In this document: positions 34,422 through 42,768 of the stretch, piece by piece
Layout of the letters: each line of letters begins with the position of its first letter
How positions within the stretch are numbered: the first letter of the stretch is position 1
Source of the DNA: Chania multitudinisentens RB-25
GTDB lineage: Bacteria > Pseudomonadota > Gammaproteobacteria > Enterobacterales > Enterobacteriaceae
Direction of reading: 5' to 3'
DNA: 64,000 bases
Assembly (NCBI RefSeq): GCF_000520015.2
Contig: NZ_CP007044.2
Coordinates: 1,116,001-1,180,000 of the forward strand
Translations under genes and position numbers: made by a program
The notes under the pieces: model-generated
Database searches by the model: none
Told to the model about the DNA's origin: nothing
Seen by the model: the letters and a program-made list of their open reading frames with translations, nothing else

Positions 34422-36068
34422 ATGAATGGTGCTCAGTGGGTAGTTCAGGCGTTGTGTGCACAGGGGGTGGATACCGTATTCGGCTATCCAGGTGGCGCGA
34501 TTATGCCAGTCTACGATGCGTTGTATGATGGTGGGGTAGAACATCTGTTATGCCGCCACGAACAAGGAGCGGCAATCGCCGCTATTGGCTACGCCCGTGC
34601 TACCGGTAAAGTTGGTGTGTGTATCGCCACTTCCGGCCCTGGTGCCACTAATTTGATTACCGGTCTGGCGGATGCGTTGTTGGATTCAGTACCGGTTGTC
34701 GCCATCACTGGCCAAGTGGGATCTGCGCTTATTGGTACTGATGCTTTTCAGGAGGTCGATGTTCTGGGGTTGTCTCTGGCCTGCACCAAACACAGTTTTC
34801 TGGTGGAATCACTGGAAGCGTTGCCAGGTATTATGGCGGAAGCTTTCGCTATTGCCACCAGTGGCCGCCCAGGCCCGGTATTGATCGATATCCCGAAAGA
34901 CATTCAGTTGGCGCAGGGGGATTTGCCGCCTCACCTGACACCGGTAGAAGAAGAGCTTGAACACCCAGTTGCCGAGTTAGCTCAGGCACAGCGGTTGTTG
35001 GCTCAGGCACAAAAGCCGATGTTGTATATCGGTGGCGGTGTCGGGATGGCGCAGGCAGTAGCGGCGTTGCGTGAGTTTATTGCGGTCACCCATATGCCTA
35101 CGGTATCTACCCTTAAAGGGCTAGGTGCACCGGATGCCCACCATCCGTACTATCTCGGTATGCTGGGGATGCACGGTACCAAAGCAGCTAATTTTGCGGT
35201 GCAGGAATGTGATCTGTTAATCGCCGTGGGCGCGCGTTTTGATGACCGTGTTACTGGCAAACTGAACGCGTTTGCTCCGCATGCTAAGGTCATTCATATG
35301 GATATCGACCCGGCGGAAATGAGTAAACTGCGGCAGGTGCATGTCGCTCTGCGTGGTGATTTGAAAACCCTGCTGCCAGCATTACAGCAACCGTTAAACA
35401 TTGCCGCTTGGCAGCAACGGGTGGCTGAACTGAAAGAAACCCATGCCTGGCGCTACGATCATCCAGGCCAGTTAATTTACGCGCCGTTGTTATTGAAACA
35501 ATTGTCCGAGCGCAAGCCAGCCAATACCATCGTGACGACCGATGTGGGTCAGCACCAGATGTGGGCGGCGCAACATATGATTTTTGATCGGCCAGAGAAC
35601 TTCCTTACTTCCAGTGGGTTGGGAACGATGGGTTTTGGTGTACCTGCGGCGGTAGGTGCCCAGATGGCACGCCCTGATGATATGGTAATTTGTATATCTG
35701 GTGATGGTTCCTTCATGATGAATGTTCAGGAACTGGGCACCATAAAACGCAAACAGCTGCCGTTGAAAATTGTTTTAGTGGATAACCAGCGTTTAGGGAT
35801 GGTTCGCCAGTGGCAGCAGTTGTTTTTCGACGGGCGCTACAGCGAAACCAATCTCTCCGATAACCCCGATTTCCTGATGCTGGCCAGCGCTTTCGGTATC
35901 CCTGGCCAGCGCATTACCCGTAAAGATCAGGTTGCAGACGCGCTCGATGCTTTGCTCAACAGCAAAGGGCCTTATCTGTTGCAGGTTTCCATTGATGAAC
36001 TCGAGAACGTCTGGCCGCTGGTGCCGCCGGGCGCAGGTAACGAAACTATGTTGGAGAAAGTATCATGA
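34422..36068 (+). CDS. ilvG: Acetolactate synthase II large subunit IlvG
   Basis: A 548-residue thiamine-diphosphate enzyme that condenses two pyruvates to acetolactate, or pyruvate with 2-ketobutyrate, the first common step of valine/leucine/isoleucine synthesis. The frame is intact, unlike the frameshifted gene of E. coli K-12. Motifs: FGYPGGAIMPVYDAL, RHEQGAA with the catalytic Glu (about 46-48), TSGPGATN, and the ThDP-binding GDGSFMMN with following N. The stop overlaps the ilvM start (ATGA). Confidence 0.97.
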   Translation: MNGAQWVVQALCAQGVDTVFGYPGGAIMPVYDALYDGGVEHLLCRHEQGAAIAAIGYARATGKVGVCIATSGPGATNLITGLADALLDSVPVVAITGQVGSALIGTDAFQEVDVLGLSLACTKHSFLVESLEALPGIMAEAFAIATSGRPGPVLIDIPKDIQLAQGDLPPHLTPVEEELEHPVAELAQAQRLLAQAQKPMLYIGGGVGMAQAVAALREFIAVTHMPTVSTLKGLGAPDAHHPYYLGMLGMHGTKAANFAVQECDLLIAVGARFDDRVTGKLNAFAPHAKVIHMDIDPAEMSKLRQVHVALRGDLKTLLPALQQPLNIAAWQQRVAELKETHAWRYDHPGQLIYAPLLLKQLSERKPANTIVTTDVGQHQMWAAQHMIFDRPENFLTSSGLGTMGFGVPAAVGAQMARPDDMVICISGDGSFMMNVQELGTIKRKQLPLKIVLVDNQRLGMVRQWQQLFFDGRYSETNLSDNPDFLMLASAFGIPGQRITRKDQVADALDALLNSKGPYLLQVSIDELENVWPLVPPGAGNETMLEKVS

Positions 36069-36322
36069 TGCAGCATCAACTCTCGATCCAGGCCCGTTTC
36101 CGCCCCGAAATGTTGGAGCGCGTATTGCGCGTGGTGCGCCACCGTGGCTTCCAGGTTTGCGCTATGAATATGGCTACGGGCATGAATGCCAACGATATTA
36201 ATATTGAATTGACCGTTGCCAGCCAGCGCTCTGTGGATTTACTGTCATCACAGTTAAGTAAGCTGATGGATGTTTCCAGCGTTGAGGTTCAACAACAACT
36301 ATCACAACAAATACGCGCCTGA
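36065..36322 (+). CDS. ilvM: Acetolactate synthase II small subunit IlvM
   Basis: An 85-residue ACT-domain regulatory subunit (E. coli 87 residues) that binds IlvG and is needed for its activity; the isozyme II enzyme is known to be insensitive to valine. Conserved stretch: PEMLERVLRVVRHRGFQVC and INIELTVAS. It overlaps ilvG by 4 bases, typical of translational coupling to keep the subunits balanced. ilvE starts 22 bases later. Confidence 0.95.
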   Translation: MMQHQLSIQARFRPEMLERVLRVVRHRGFQVCAMNMATGMNANDINIELTVASQRSVDLLSSQLSKLMDVSSVEVQQQLSQQIRA

Positions 36323-36344
36323 TTGCGCCACAAGGAATGGAACA

Positions 36345-37271
36345 ATGACGAAGAAAGCCGATTATATCTGGTTTAATGGTGAGATGGTTCCTTGGGCCGA
36401 TGCCAAGGTACACGTAATGTCACACGCGCTGCATTATGGTACTTCGGTATTTGAAGGGGTACGTTGCTACGACTCCCATCTGGGCCCGGTGGTATTCCGC
36501 CACCGTGAACACATGCAGCGTCTACATGATTCGGCCAAAATCTACCGCATGCCGATTGAGCAAAGCATTGATGAACTGATGGAAGCCTGCCGCGCCACAC
36601 TGCGTAAAAACAATCTGGTCAGCGCGTATATTCGCCCGCTGGTGTTTGTGGGTGATGTGGGAATGGGCGTGAATCCACCACCCGGCTATAAAACCGACGT
36701 GATTATCGCTGCGTTTCCTTGGGGCGCATATCTGGGCGAAGAGGCGCTGGAACAAGGTATCGATGCGATGGTTTCTTCTTGGCAGCGTGTTGCGCCAAAC
36801 ACCATCCCAACCGCCGCTAAAGCGGGGGGCAACTATCTTTCCTCCCTGCTGGTAGGCAGCGAAGCACGCCGCCACGGCTATCAGGAAGGCATTGCGCTGG
36901 ATGTTCACGGCTATATCTCTGAAGGGGCCGGGGAAAACCTGTTTGAAGTGAAAGATGGCATACTGTTCACCCCGCCATTCACGTCTTCTGCGTTGCCGGG
37001 CATTACCCGCGACGCCATCATCAAGCTGGCGAAGGATATGGGTTTTGAAGTACGTGAGCAGGTTCTTTCCCGTGAATCTCTGTATCTGGCCGATGAAGTG
37101 TTTATGTCTGGCACCGCGGCGGAAATTACCCCGGTGCGCAGCGTTGATGGCATCCAGGTGGGCATTGGCAAATGTGGCCCGGTTACCAAGCAGATCCAGC
37201 AGGCGTTCTTTGGCCTGTTTACCGGCAAAACCGAAGACAAATATGGCTGGTTGGACCCGGTGAATCAATAA
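36345..37271 (+). CDS. ilvE: Branched-chain amino-acid aminotransferase IlvE
   Basis: A 308-residue fold-type IV PLP enzyme that does the last transamination to Val, Leu and Ile. The class IV signature and the PLP lysine lie in TAAKAGGNYLSSLL (Lys about 160). The start MTKKADYIWFNGE matches E. coli and has AAGGA upstream; an open frame reaching back to 36270 overlaps ilvM and is a shadow. Spacing to ilvD is 99 bases and includes a hairpin (ACAGGCGG/CCGCCTGT, 37317-37340). Confidence 0.97.
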   Translation: MTKKADYIWFNGEMVPWADAKVHVMSHALHYGTSVFEGVRCYDSHLGPVVFRHREHMQRLHDSAKIYRMPIEQSIDELMEACRATLRKNNLVSAYIRPLVFVGDVGMGVNPPPGYKTDVIIAAFPWGAYLGEEALEQGIDAMVSSWQRVAPNTIPTAAKAGGNYLSSLLVGSEARRHGYQEGIALDVHGYISEGAGENLFEVKDGILFTPPFTSSALPGITRDAIIKLAKDMGFEVREQVLSRESLYLADEVFMSGTAAEITPVRSVDGIQVGIGKCGPVTKQIQQAFFGLFTGKTEDKYGWLDPVNQ

Positions 37272-37370
37272 ATCTGCTGCTTACTGAAACAGATTTTGTA
37301 AGATGAAGATATCTAAACAGGCGGTGCGTTCGCCGCCTGTAAAAAAGCATACATTGGAGTGAAAAAAAGC

Positions 37371-39221
37371 ATGCCTAAGTACCGTTCCGCCACTACCACC
37401 CATGGCCGTAACATGGCGGGTGCCCGCGCATTATGGCGCGCAACAGGAATGACCGATGCCGATTTCGGCAAGCCGATTATTGCGGTGGTCAACTCCTTTA
37501 CCCAGTTTGTCCCTGGCCATGTGCATCTGCGTGATTTGGGCAAGCTGGTTGCTGAACAGATCGAAGCCTCTGGCGGCGTGGCGAAAGAGTTCAACACCAT
37601 TGCCGTGGATGATGGTATCGCCATGGGCCACGGTGGCATGCTGTACTCCCTGCCGTCGCGCGAACTGATCGCTGACTCGGTGGAATACATGGTGAATGCC
37701 CACTGCGCCGACGCGATGGTGTGTATTTCCAACTGCGACAAAATCACGCCAGGGATGATGATGGCGGCGATGCGCCTGAACATTCCGGTGATCTTCGTTT
37801 CCGGCGGCCCGATGGAAGCTGGCAAAACTAAGCTGTCTGATAAAATCATCAAGCTGGATCTGATTGATGCCATGATCCAAGGGGCTAACCCGAACGTCAG
37901 TGATGATGATAGCGCACAAATCGAACGTTCCGCCTGCCCGACCTGCGGTTCCTGTTCTGGCATGTTCACCGCCAACTCGATGAACTGCCTGACCGAAGCG
38001 CTCGGCCTGTCGCAGCCGGGTAACGGCTCGCTGCTGGCTACTCACGCCGATCGTAAAGAGCTATTCCTCAATGCCGGTAAGCGCATTGTTGAGTTGACCA
38101 AACGTTACTACGAACAAGACGATGAAAGCGCATTGCCGCGTAATATCGCCAACAAGGCGGCGTTCGAAAACGCCATGACGCTGGATATCGCCATGGGCGG
38201 TTCCACCAACACCGTATTGCACCTGTTGGCATCGGCGCAGGAAGGTGACGTTGATTTCACCATGGCGGATATCGATCGCCTGTCGCGTAAAGTGCCGCAT
38301 CTGTGCAAAGTGGCACCAAGTACGCAGAAATACCATATGGAAGACGTGCACCGTGCTGGCGGTGTAATCGGTATTCTTGGTGAGCTGGATCGCGCCGGGC
38401 TGTTGAACCGCGATGTCGGCAACGTGTTGGGGCTGACTCTGCCACAAATGCTGGAAGCCTATGATGTGATGCTGACCAAAGACGATGCGGTGAAAAAGAT
38501 GTACGCCGCTGGCCCGGCGGGCATTCGCACCACGCAGGCATTCTCACAGGATTGCCGCTGGGATTCGCTGGATACCGACCGCCAGGAAGGCTGTATCCGC
38601 ACGCGTGAGCATGCATACAGCCAGGACGGCGGTTTGGCAGTGTTGTATGGCAACCTGGCAGAAGACGGTTGTATCGTTAAAACCGCCGGTGTGGATAAAG
38701 ACAGCCTGATCTTCCGTGGCCCGGCCAAAGTGTATGAAAGCCAGGAAGATGCAGTAGATGCGATCCTCGGCGGTAAAGTGGTTGCTGGTGATGTGGTAGT
38801 GATCCGCTACGAAGGGCCGAAAGGCGGGCCGGGCATGCAGGAAATGCTCTATCCAACCACTTACCTGAAATCCATGGGGTTGGGCAAAGCCTGTGCGCTG
38901 ATCACCGATGGCCGTTTTTCCGGTGGTACGTCTGGTCTGTCTATCGGTCATGCTTCACCGGAAGCGGCCAGTGGCGGCCTGATTGGCCTGGTGCAGGACG
39001 GTGATATGATCGCTATTGATATCCCGCAGCGTGGTATCGCCCTGGATGTGCCAGACAGCGAACTGGCTGCCCGTCGTGAAGCGGAACTGGCACGCGGTGA
39101 CGCAGCCTGGACACCGAAAGCCCGTGAACGCCAGGTTTCTTATGCGCTGCGCGCTTATGCGACGTTGGCTACCAGCGCTGATAAAGGCGCAGTTCGTGAT
39201 AAAAGCAAGCTGGGGGGCTAA
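37371..39221 (+). CDS. ilvD: Dihydroxy-acid dehydratase IlvD
   Basis: A 616-residue iron-sulfur enzyme, the same length as E. coli IlvD, that dehydrates 2,3-dihydroxy acids to 2-keto acids. Cluster and metal ligands are visible in CISNCDKITPGM and CPTCGSCSGMFTANSMNCL; GPKGGPGMQEML is the ILVD/EDD signature. The ATG at 37371 gives the E. coli start MPKYRSATTTHGRNMAGAR; an in-frame GTG at 37359 overlaps the GGAG and is less likely. It is 5 bases before ilvA. Confidence 0.97.
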   Translation: MPKYRSATTTHGRNMAGARALWRATGMTDADFGKPIIAVVNSFTQFVPGHVHLRDLGKLVAEQIEASGGVAKEFNTIAVDDGIAMGHGGMLYSLPSRELIADSVEYMVNAHCADAMVCISNCDKITPGMMMAAMRLNIPVIFVSGGPMEAGKTKLSDKIIKLDLIDAMIQGANPNVSDDDSAQIERSACPTCGSCSGMFTANSMNCLTEALGLSQPGNGSLLATHADRKELFLNAGKRIVELTKRYYEQDDESALPRNIANKAAFENAMTLDIAMGGSTNTVLHLLASAQEGDVDFTMADIDRLSRKVPHLCKVAPSTQKYHMEDVHRAGGVIGILGELDRAGLLNRDVGNVLGLTLPQMLEAYDVMLTKDDAVKKMYAAGPAGIRTTQAFSQDCRWDSLDTDRQEGCIRTREHAYSQDGGLAVLYGNLAEDGCIVKTAGVDKDSLIFRGPAKVYESQEDAVDAILGGKVVAGDVVVIRYEGPKGGPGMQEMLYPTTYLKSMGLGKACALITDGRFSGGTSGLSIGHASPEAASGGLIGLVQDGDMIAIDIPQRGIALDVPDSELAARREAELARGDAAWTPKARERQVSYALRAYATLATSADKGAVRDKSKLGG

Positions 39222-39226
39222 CACCA

Positions 39227-40771
39227 ATGGCGGTATCCCTTCCCTTATCTGATGCCCCTTGTGGCGCAGAGTATCTGCGAGCGGTCCTCCGCTCGCCGGT
39301 TTACGAGGTGGCTCAGGTCACCCCGTTACAGGCGATGGACAAGATCTCTTCACGTTTGAGTAATACCGTTCTGGTGAAGCGTGAAGATCGTCAGCCGGTG
39401 CATAGTTTCAAGCTGCGCGGGGCGTATGCGATGATTGCCAGCCTGGATGAAGAACAGAAAGCCCGTGGTGTGATCACCGCTTCTGCGGGTAACCATGCCC
39501 AAGGTGTCGCATTTTCCGGCAGCCGGTTGGGCATCAAAACCTTGATCGTGATGCCCGTGTCCACGGCGGATATCAAAGTGGATGCGGTGCGCAGTTTTGG
39601 TGGCGAAGTGCTGTTGCACGGCGCCAACTTCGACGAAGCCAAAGCCAAGGCAATCGCGCTTGCACAGCAACAGGGGATGACCTTTGTGCCGCCGTTCGAT
39701 CACCCGATGGTGATCGCCGGGCAGGGCACGTTGGCCATGGAGCTGCTGCAACAGGATGCGCATCTGGATCGGGTTTTCGTTCCAGTCGGTGGCGGTGGAT
39801 TGGCGGCGGGTGTTGCGGTGCTGATCAAGCAGTTGATGCCGCAGATCAAAGTGATCGGCGTAGAAGCAGAGGATTCGGCTTGCCTGCGTGCGGCGCTGGA
39901 TGCGGGCCAGCCGGTAGATTTGGCCCGGGTCGGGTTGTTTGCCGAAGGCGTGGCGGTAAAACGCATCGGTGACGAAACGTTCCGCCTGTGCCGCGAGTAT
40001 CTTGATGATGTGATCACCGTTGATAGCGACGCGATCTGCGCAGCGGTAAAGGATTTGTTTGAAGACGTGCGGGCAATTGCCGAACCTTCAGGTGCTTTGG
40101 CGCTGGCCGGGTTGAAGAAATACGTGAAGCAGCACAATATTCAGGGTGAACGGTTGGCGCATGTGCTTTCCGGGGCTAATGTGAATTTCCACGGTTTGCG
40201 TTATGTTTCTGAACGTTGTGAACTGGGTGAACAGCGTGAAGCGCTGCTGGCGGTAACCATCCCAGAGCAGAAAGGTAGTTTCCTGAAGTTCTGCCAACTG
40301 CTGGGTGGCCGTGCGGTTACTGAGTTCAACTATCGTTACGCCGATGCCGATCATGCCTGCATCTTCGTCGGTGTTCGTTTAACGCGCGGCCGTGCCGAGC
40401 GGTTGGAGATCATTAACGAGCTGAACAGCGGTGGTTATCAGGTGGTGGATCTGTCCGATGACGAAATGGCGAAACTGCACGTGCGCTACATGGTTGGCGG
40501 GCGGCCGTCGAAACCGTTGCATGAGCGCCTGTACAGTTTTGAATTCCCAGAGTCGCCGGGTGCTTTGCTCAAATTTTTGCAAACCTTGGGGACTCACTGG
40601 AACATTTCCCTGTTCCATTACCGCAGCCACGGCACGGATTTTGGCCGCGTGCTGGCAGGTTTTGAGCTTTCGCAGACCGAACCGGAGTTTGAGCAACATT
40701 TGGCGGCGCTGGGCTACGATTGCCATGATGAAACCCACAACCCGTCATTCCGTTTCTTCCTGCAAGGTTGA
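39227..40771 (+). CDS. ilvA: Threonine deaminase IlvA (biosynthetic)
   Basis: A 514-residue PLP enzyme, the same length as E. coli IlvA, turning threonine into 2-ketobutyrate, the committed step of isoleucine synthesis. The PLP lysine is in HSFKLRGAYAM (about residue 62) and the phosphate-binding loop is GGGGLAAG. Two ACT-like regulatory domains (about 340-420 and 430-510) bind isoleucine (inhibitor) and valine (activator). It starts five bases after ilvD and ends 21 bases before the DUF2461 gene. Confidence 0.97.
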   Translation: MAVSLPLSDAPCGAEYLRAVLRSPVYEVAQVTPLQAMDKISSRLSNTVLVKREDRQPVHSFKLRGAYAMIASLDEEQKARGVITASAGNHAQGVAFSGSRLGIKTLIVMPVSTADIKVDAVRSFGGEVLLHGANFDEAKAKAIALAQQQGMTFVPPFDHPMVIAGQGTLAMELLQQDAHLDRVFVPVGGGGLAAGVAVLIKQLMPQIKVIGVEAEDSACLRAALDAGQPVDLARVGLFAEGVAVKRIGDETFRLCREYLDDVITVDSDAICAAVKDLFEDVRAIAEPSGALALAGLKKYVKQHNIQGERLAHVLSGANVNFHGLRYVSERCELGEQREALLAVTIPEQKGSFLKFCQLLGGRAVTEFNYRYADADHACIFVGVRLTRGRAERLEIINELNSGGYQVVDLSDDEMAKLHVRYMVGGRPSKPLHERLYSFEFPESPGALLKFLQTLGTHWNISLFHYRSHGTDFGRVLAGFELSQTEPEFEQHLAALGYDCHDETHNPSFRFFLQG

Positions 40772-40792
40772 AATCAGCGACAAGGACAGCGT

Positions 40793-41494
40793 ATGGCTAA
40801 TGAGTTCAGCGGCTTCAGTCAGCAAGGGCTGAATTTTCTCCAGCAGGTGCGGATTGAGAACGACAAAGCATGGTTTGAGGCGAACCGTGATGTGTATGAT
40901 CGTGAGCTGTTAACGCCGTTCCGTGCGCTGGTGGATGCACTGAGCCCGGCGATGCTGGCTATCGATCCCTATTTCGAGATTCGGCCGGCGATTGGTAAAA
41001 CGCTGTCGCGCATTCATCGCGATACGCGTTTTTCCCATGACAAATCGCGCTACCGCAGCCGTATGTGGTTGACGTTCAAACGGCCAAGCAAAGACTGGAA
41101 AGATGCGCCGGTGTATTTCTTTGAGCTGGGGCCAGACATGCTGCGTTACGGATTGGGTTATTACAGTGCTAACAAACCGACGATGGATCTGTTTCGCCAT
41201 ACTCTGCGGCAGCGGCCACAGCCATTTTTAGAGGTGGCGGCTTGCTGCCGCACCCCGTTTGAACTGGTGGGGGAAAGCTATAAACGCCCGCTGGTCAAAG
41301 AGCAGGCTCCCGAGATCGCCACCTGGTACAACCGCAAGTCCTTTGCGGTGATGGTGACCGACAGCCAGGTGGAAAAGCTGTTCAGCGCTGAGCTGATTTC
41401 CTTATTGGCGCAGGGTTTCCAGCAGCTTGAACCACTGTATCACTGGCTGATGCAGGTTGAAGCGATGAAGCAGGTCGATCCCGCTGACTTATGA
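40793..41494 (+). CDS. DUF2461 family protein
   Basis: A 233-residue protein of the DUF2461/TIGR02453 family: FSQQGLNFLQQVRIENDKAWFEANR at the N-terminus and IGKTLSRIHRDTRFSHDKSRYRS are its typical segments. The function is unknown; no membrane or signal segments. It starts 21 bases after ilvA with no terminator between, so it is probably read through from the ilv operon, which does not end this way in E. coli. Confidence 0.82.
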   Translation: MANEFSGFSQQGLNFLQQVRIENDKAWFEANRDVYDRELLTPFRALVDALSPAMLAIDPYFEIRPAIGKTLSRIHRDTRFSHDKSRYRSRMWLTFKRPSKDWKDAPVYFFELGPDMLRYGLGYYSANKPTMDLFRHTLRQRPQPFLEVAACCRTPFELVGESYKRPLVKEQAPEIATWYNRKSFAVMVTDSQVEKLFSAELISLLAQGFQQLEPLYHWLMQVEAMKQVDPADL

Positions 41495-41495
41495 A

Positions 41496-41692
41496 TGCCC
41501 GTCGTCTTTCAAACTGTAGCGTTGTTGGCTGGGTTATTCGGCCCATCCAGGGCCTCACCCCTCTGGGGCCGCTGCAAGCAGCGTTCAAATCTGCCCCCGG
41601 CAGATTTGTCACACGCCCCAGTCACTTACTTGAGTAAGCTCCTGGGGATGTGCTCGCTTGCCGCCTGGCTACAATTTGAAATCCATAGGGCA
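41496..41692. repeat. ERIC element with a 70-bp internal insertion
   Basis: About 197 bp. The right half matches the ERIC consensus very well: CCCCAGTCACTTACTTGAG, then GTAAGCTCCTGGGGAT (41617-41650) and GCTCGCTTGCCGCCT. The left end is TCGTCTTTCAAACTGTAGCG followed by TTGGCTG. Between TTGGCTG and the CCCCAGT core is about 70 extra bases containing small palindromes (41552-41575 GGGCCTCACCCCTCTGGGGC region, 41591-41608). The usual element is about 127 bp. It separates the convergent DUF2461 gene and ilvY. Confidence 0.85.
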
Positions 41693-41723
41693 TTAAACCG
41701 TAGTGCGATTGGTTTAACGTGAA

Positions 41724-42614
41724 TTACTTGGGGTAAAGCAACTGCCAAAACGCCTCGATCAGCGGTTCGTTGAGGCGTTTTTTCTGCACGCAAACGCCCA
41801 GTTCGAACGGCTCGACCATGGAAATGTTGTCCAGCGTTGAAATCCGGTTGCGCACCGGTTCCGGGCTGTTATCTACCACTACGCTGGGGATCAGTGCGAT
41901 GCCGCAGCCGAGGGCGACCATCGAAACAATCGCTTCGTGGCCGCCAACGGTGGCGTAAATCAGCGGGTTGGTAATGCGCTGGCGGCGGAACCACAGCTCA
42001 ATACGTTTGCGAGAAGGGCCATGTTCCGGCAGGATAAACGGAATATTGGCCCAATCAGGCTGCTCGGCAAAGACCTGAGCGCGCACCGCACACGGCAGGG
42101 CTGGGGCAATCAGCACCAGTGGGATCTCGCCGATCTGGGTGAATGCCACGCTGGTGGGCAGCGTTTCTGGCCGCCCGGCAATGCCGAGATCGGCCTCGTT
42201 GGACTGCACTTTATCCACCGCATCGGCGGCATCGCCGGTGGTCAGCTTGATTTCAACCAGCGGATGCTGGGCGCGGAAACGATCCAGAATCGGTGGTAAG
42301 TGGCTGTAGGCGGCGGTGACTGAACAAAACAGCCGCAGTTCGCCGCTCAGCGAAGGGCCGTGCTGGCCAAGTGCATGTTTTAGCTGCTGATATTGCAGCA
42401 GCGTTTGTTGAGCAAATACTTTCAGTTGTTCACCGGCATCGGTCAGCTGTACGGTGCGGTTGTCGCGCAGAAACAGCGGTTGCCCAAGAATTTCTTCCAG
42501 CCGCTGGATCTGGCGGGAAAGCGTGGATGGGCTGACGTGCATCGCTTTGGCAGTGCGGCCAAAGTGACGGCTTTCAGCAAGATGCAGGAACAGTTTTAGA
42601 TCACGTAAATCCAT
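41724..42614 (-). CDS. ilvY: LysR-family activator IlvY
   Basis: A 296-residue regulator very like E. coli IlvY, which activates the divergent ilvC when acetolactate or acetohydroxybutyrate is present. The HTH segment is ESRHFGRTAKAMHVSPSTLSRQIQRLEE; the effector domain has LKLTTGDAADA-type and YATVGGHEAIVSMVALGCGIAL sequences. It lies head to head with ilvC with 154 bases between. Confidence 0.95.
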   Translation of the reverse strand: MDLRDLKLFLHLAESRHFGRTAKAMHVSPSTLSRQIQRLEEILGQPLFLRDNRTVQLTDAGEQLKVFAQQTLLQYQQLKHALGQHGPSLSGELRLFCSVTAAYSHLPPILDRFRAQHPLVEIKLTTGDAADAVDKVQSNEADLGIAGRPETLPTSVAFTQIGEIPLVLIAPALPCAVRAQVFAEQPDWANIPFILPEHGPSRKRIELWFRRQRITNPLIYATVGGHEAIVSMVALGCGIALIPSVVVDNSPEPVRNRISTLDNISMVEPFELGVCVQKKRLNEPLIEAFWQLLYPK

Positions 42615-42639
42615 AATCAGTACGCTCGCAGCGAAAGTG

Positions 42640-42654
42640 TTGCATAAATTGCAA
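42640..42654. promoter_or_regulatory. Putative IlvY operator between ilvY and ilvC
   Basis: TTGCATAAATTGCAA is a perfect TTGCA-N5-TGCAA palindrome fitting the LysR T-N11-A rule, at 26 bases from the ilvY start. A second, weaker GCAACGCAA element at 42682-42690 may be the promoter-proximal site. Confidence 0.7.
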
Positions 42655-42768
42655 TATCACATTCGTAATATATCAATTTAAGCAACGCAATTCCTGTTAT
42701 ACATTGAACACAATCTGTCCCGCGTAAACAGAGCGGGGAATGAACATCACCTCTTACCGGAGTAAACC

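Noticed and set aside
36522..37268. A 248-codon minus-strand open frame.
   Set aside because: It lies wholly opposite ilvE, a clearly conserved gene, has no recognisable domain and is a codon-use shadow.
37313..38045. Minus-strand frames of 204-220 codons opposite ilvD.
   Set aside because: Shadows of the strongly biased codons of ilvD.
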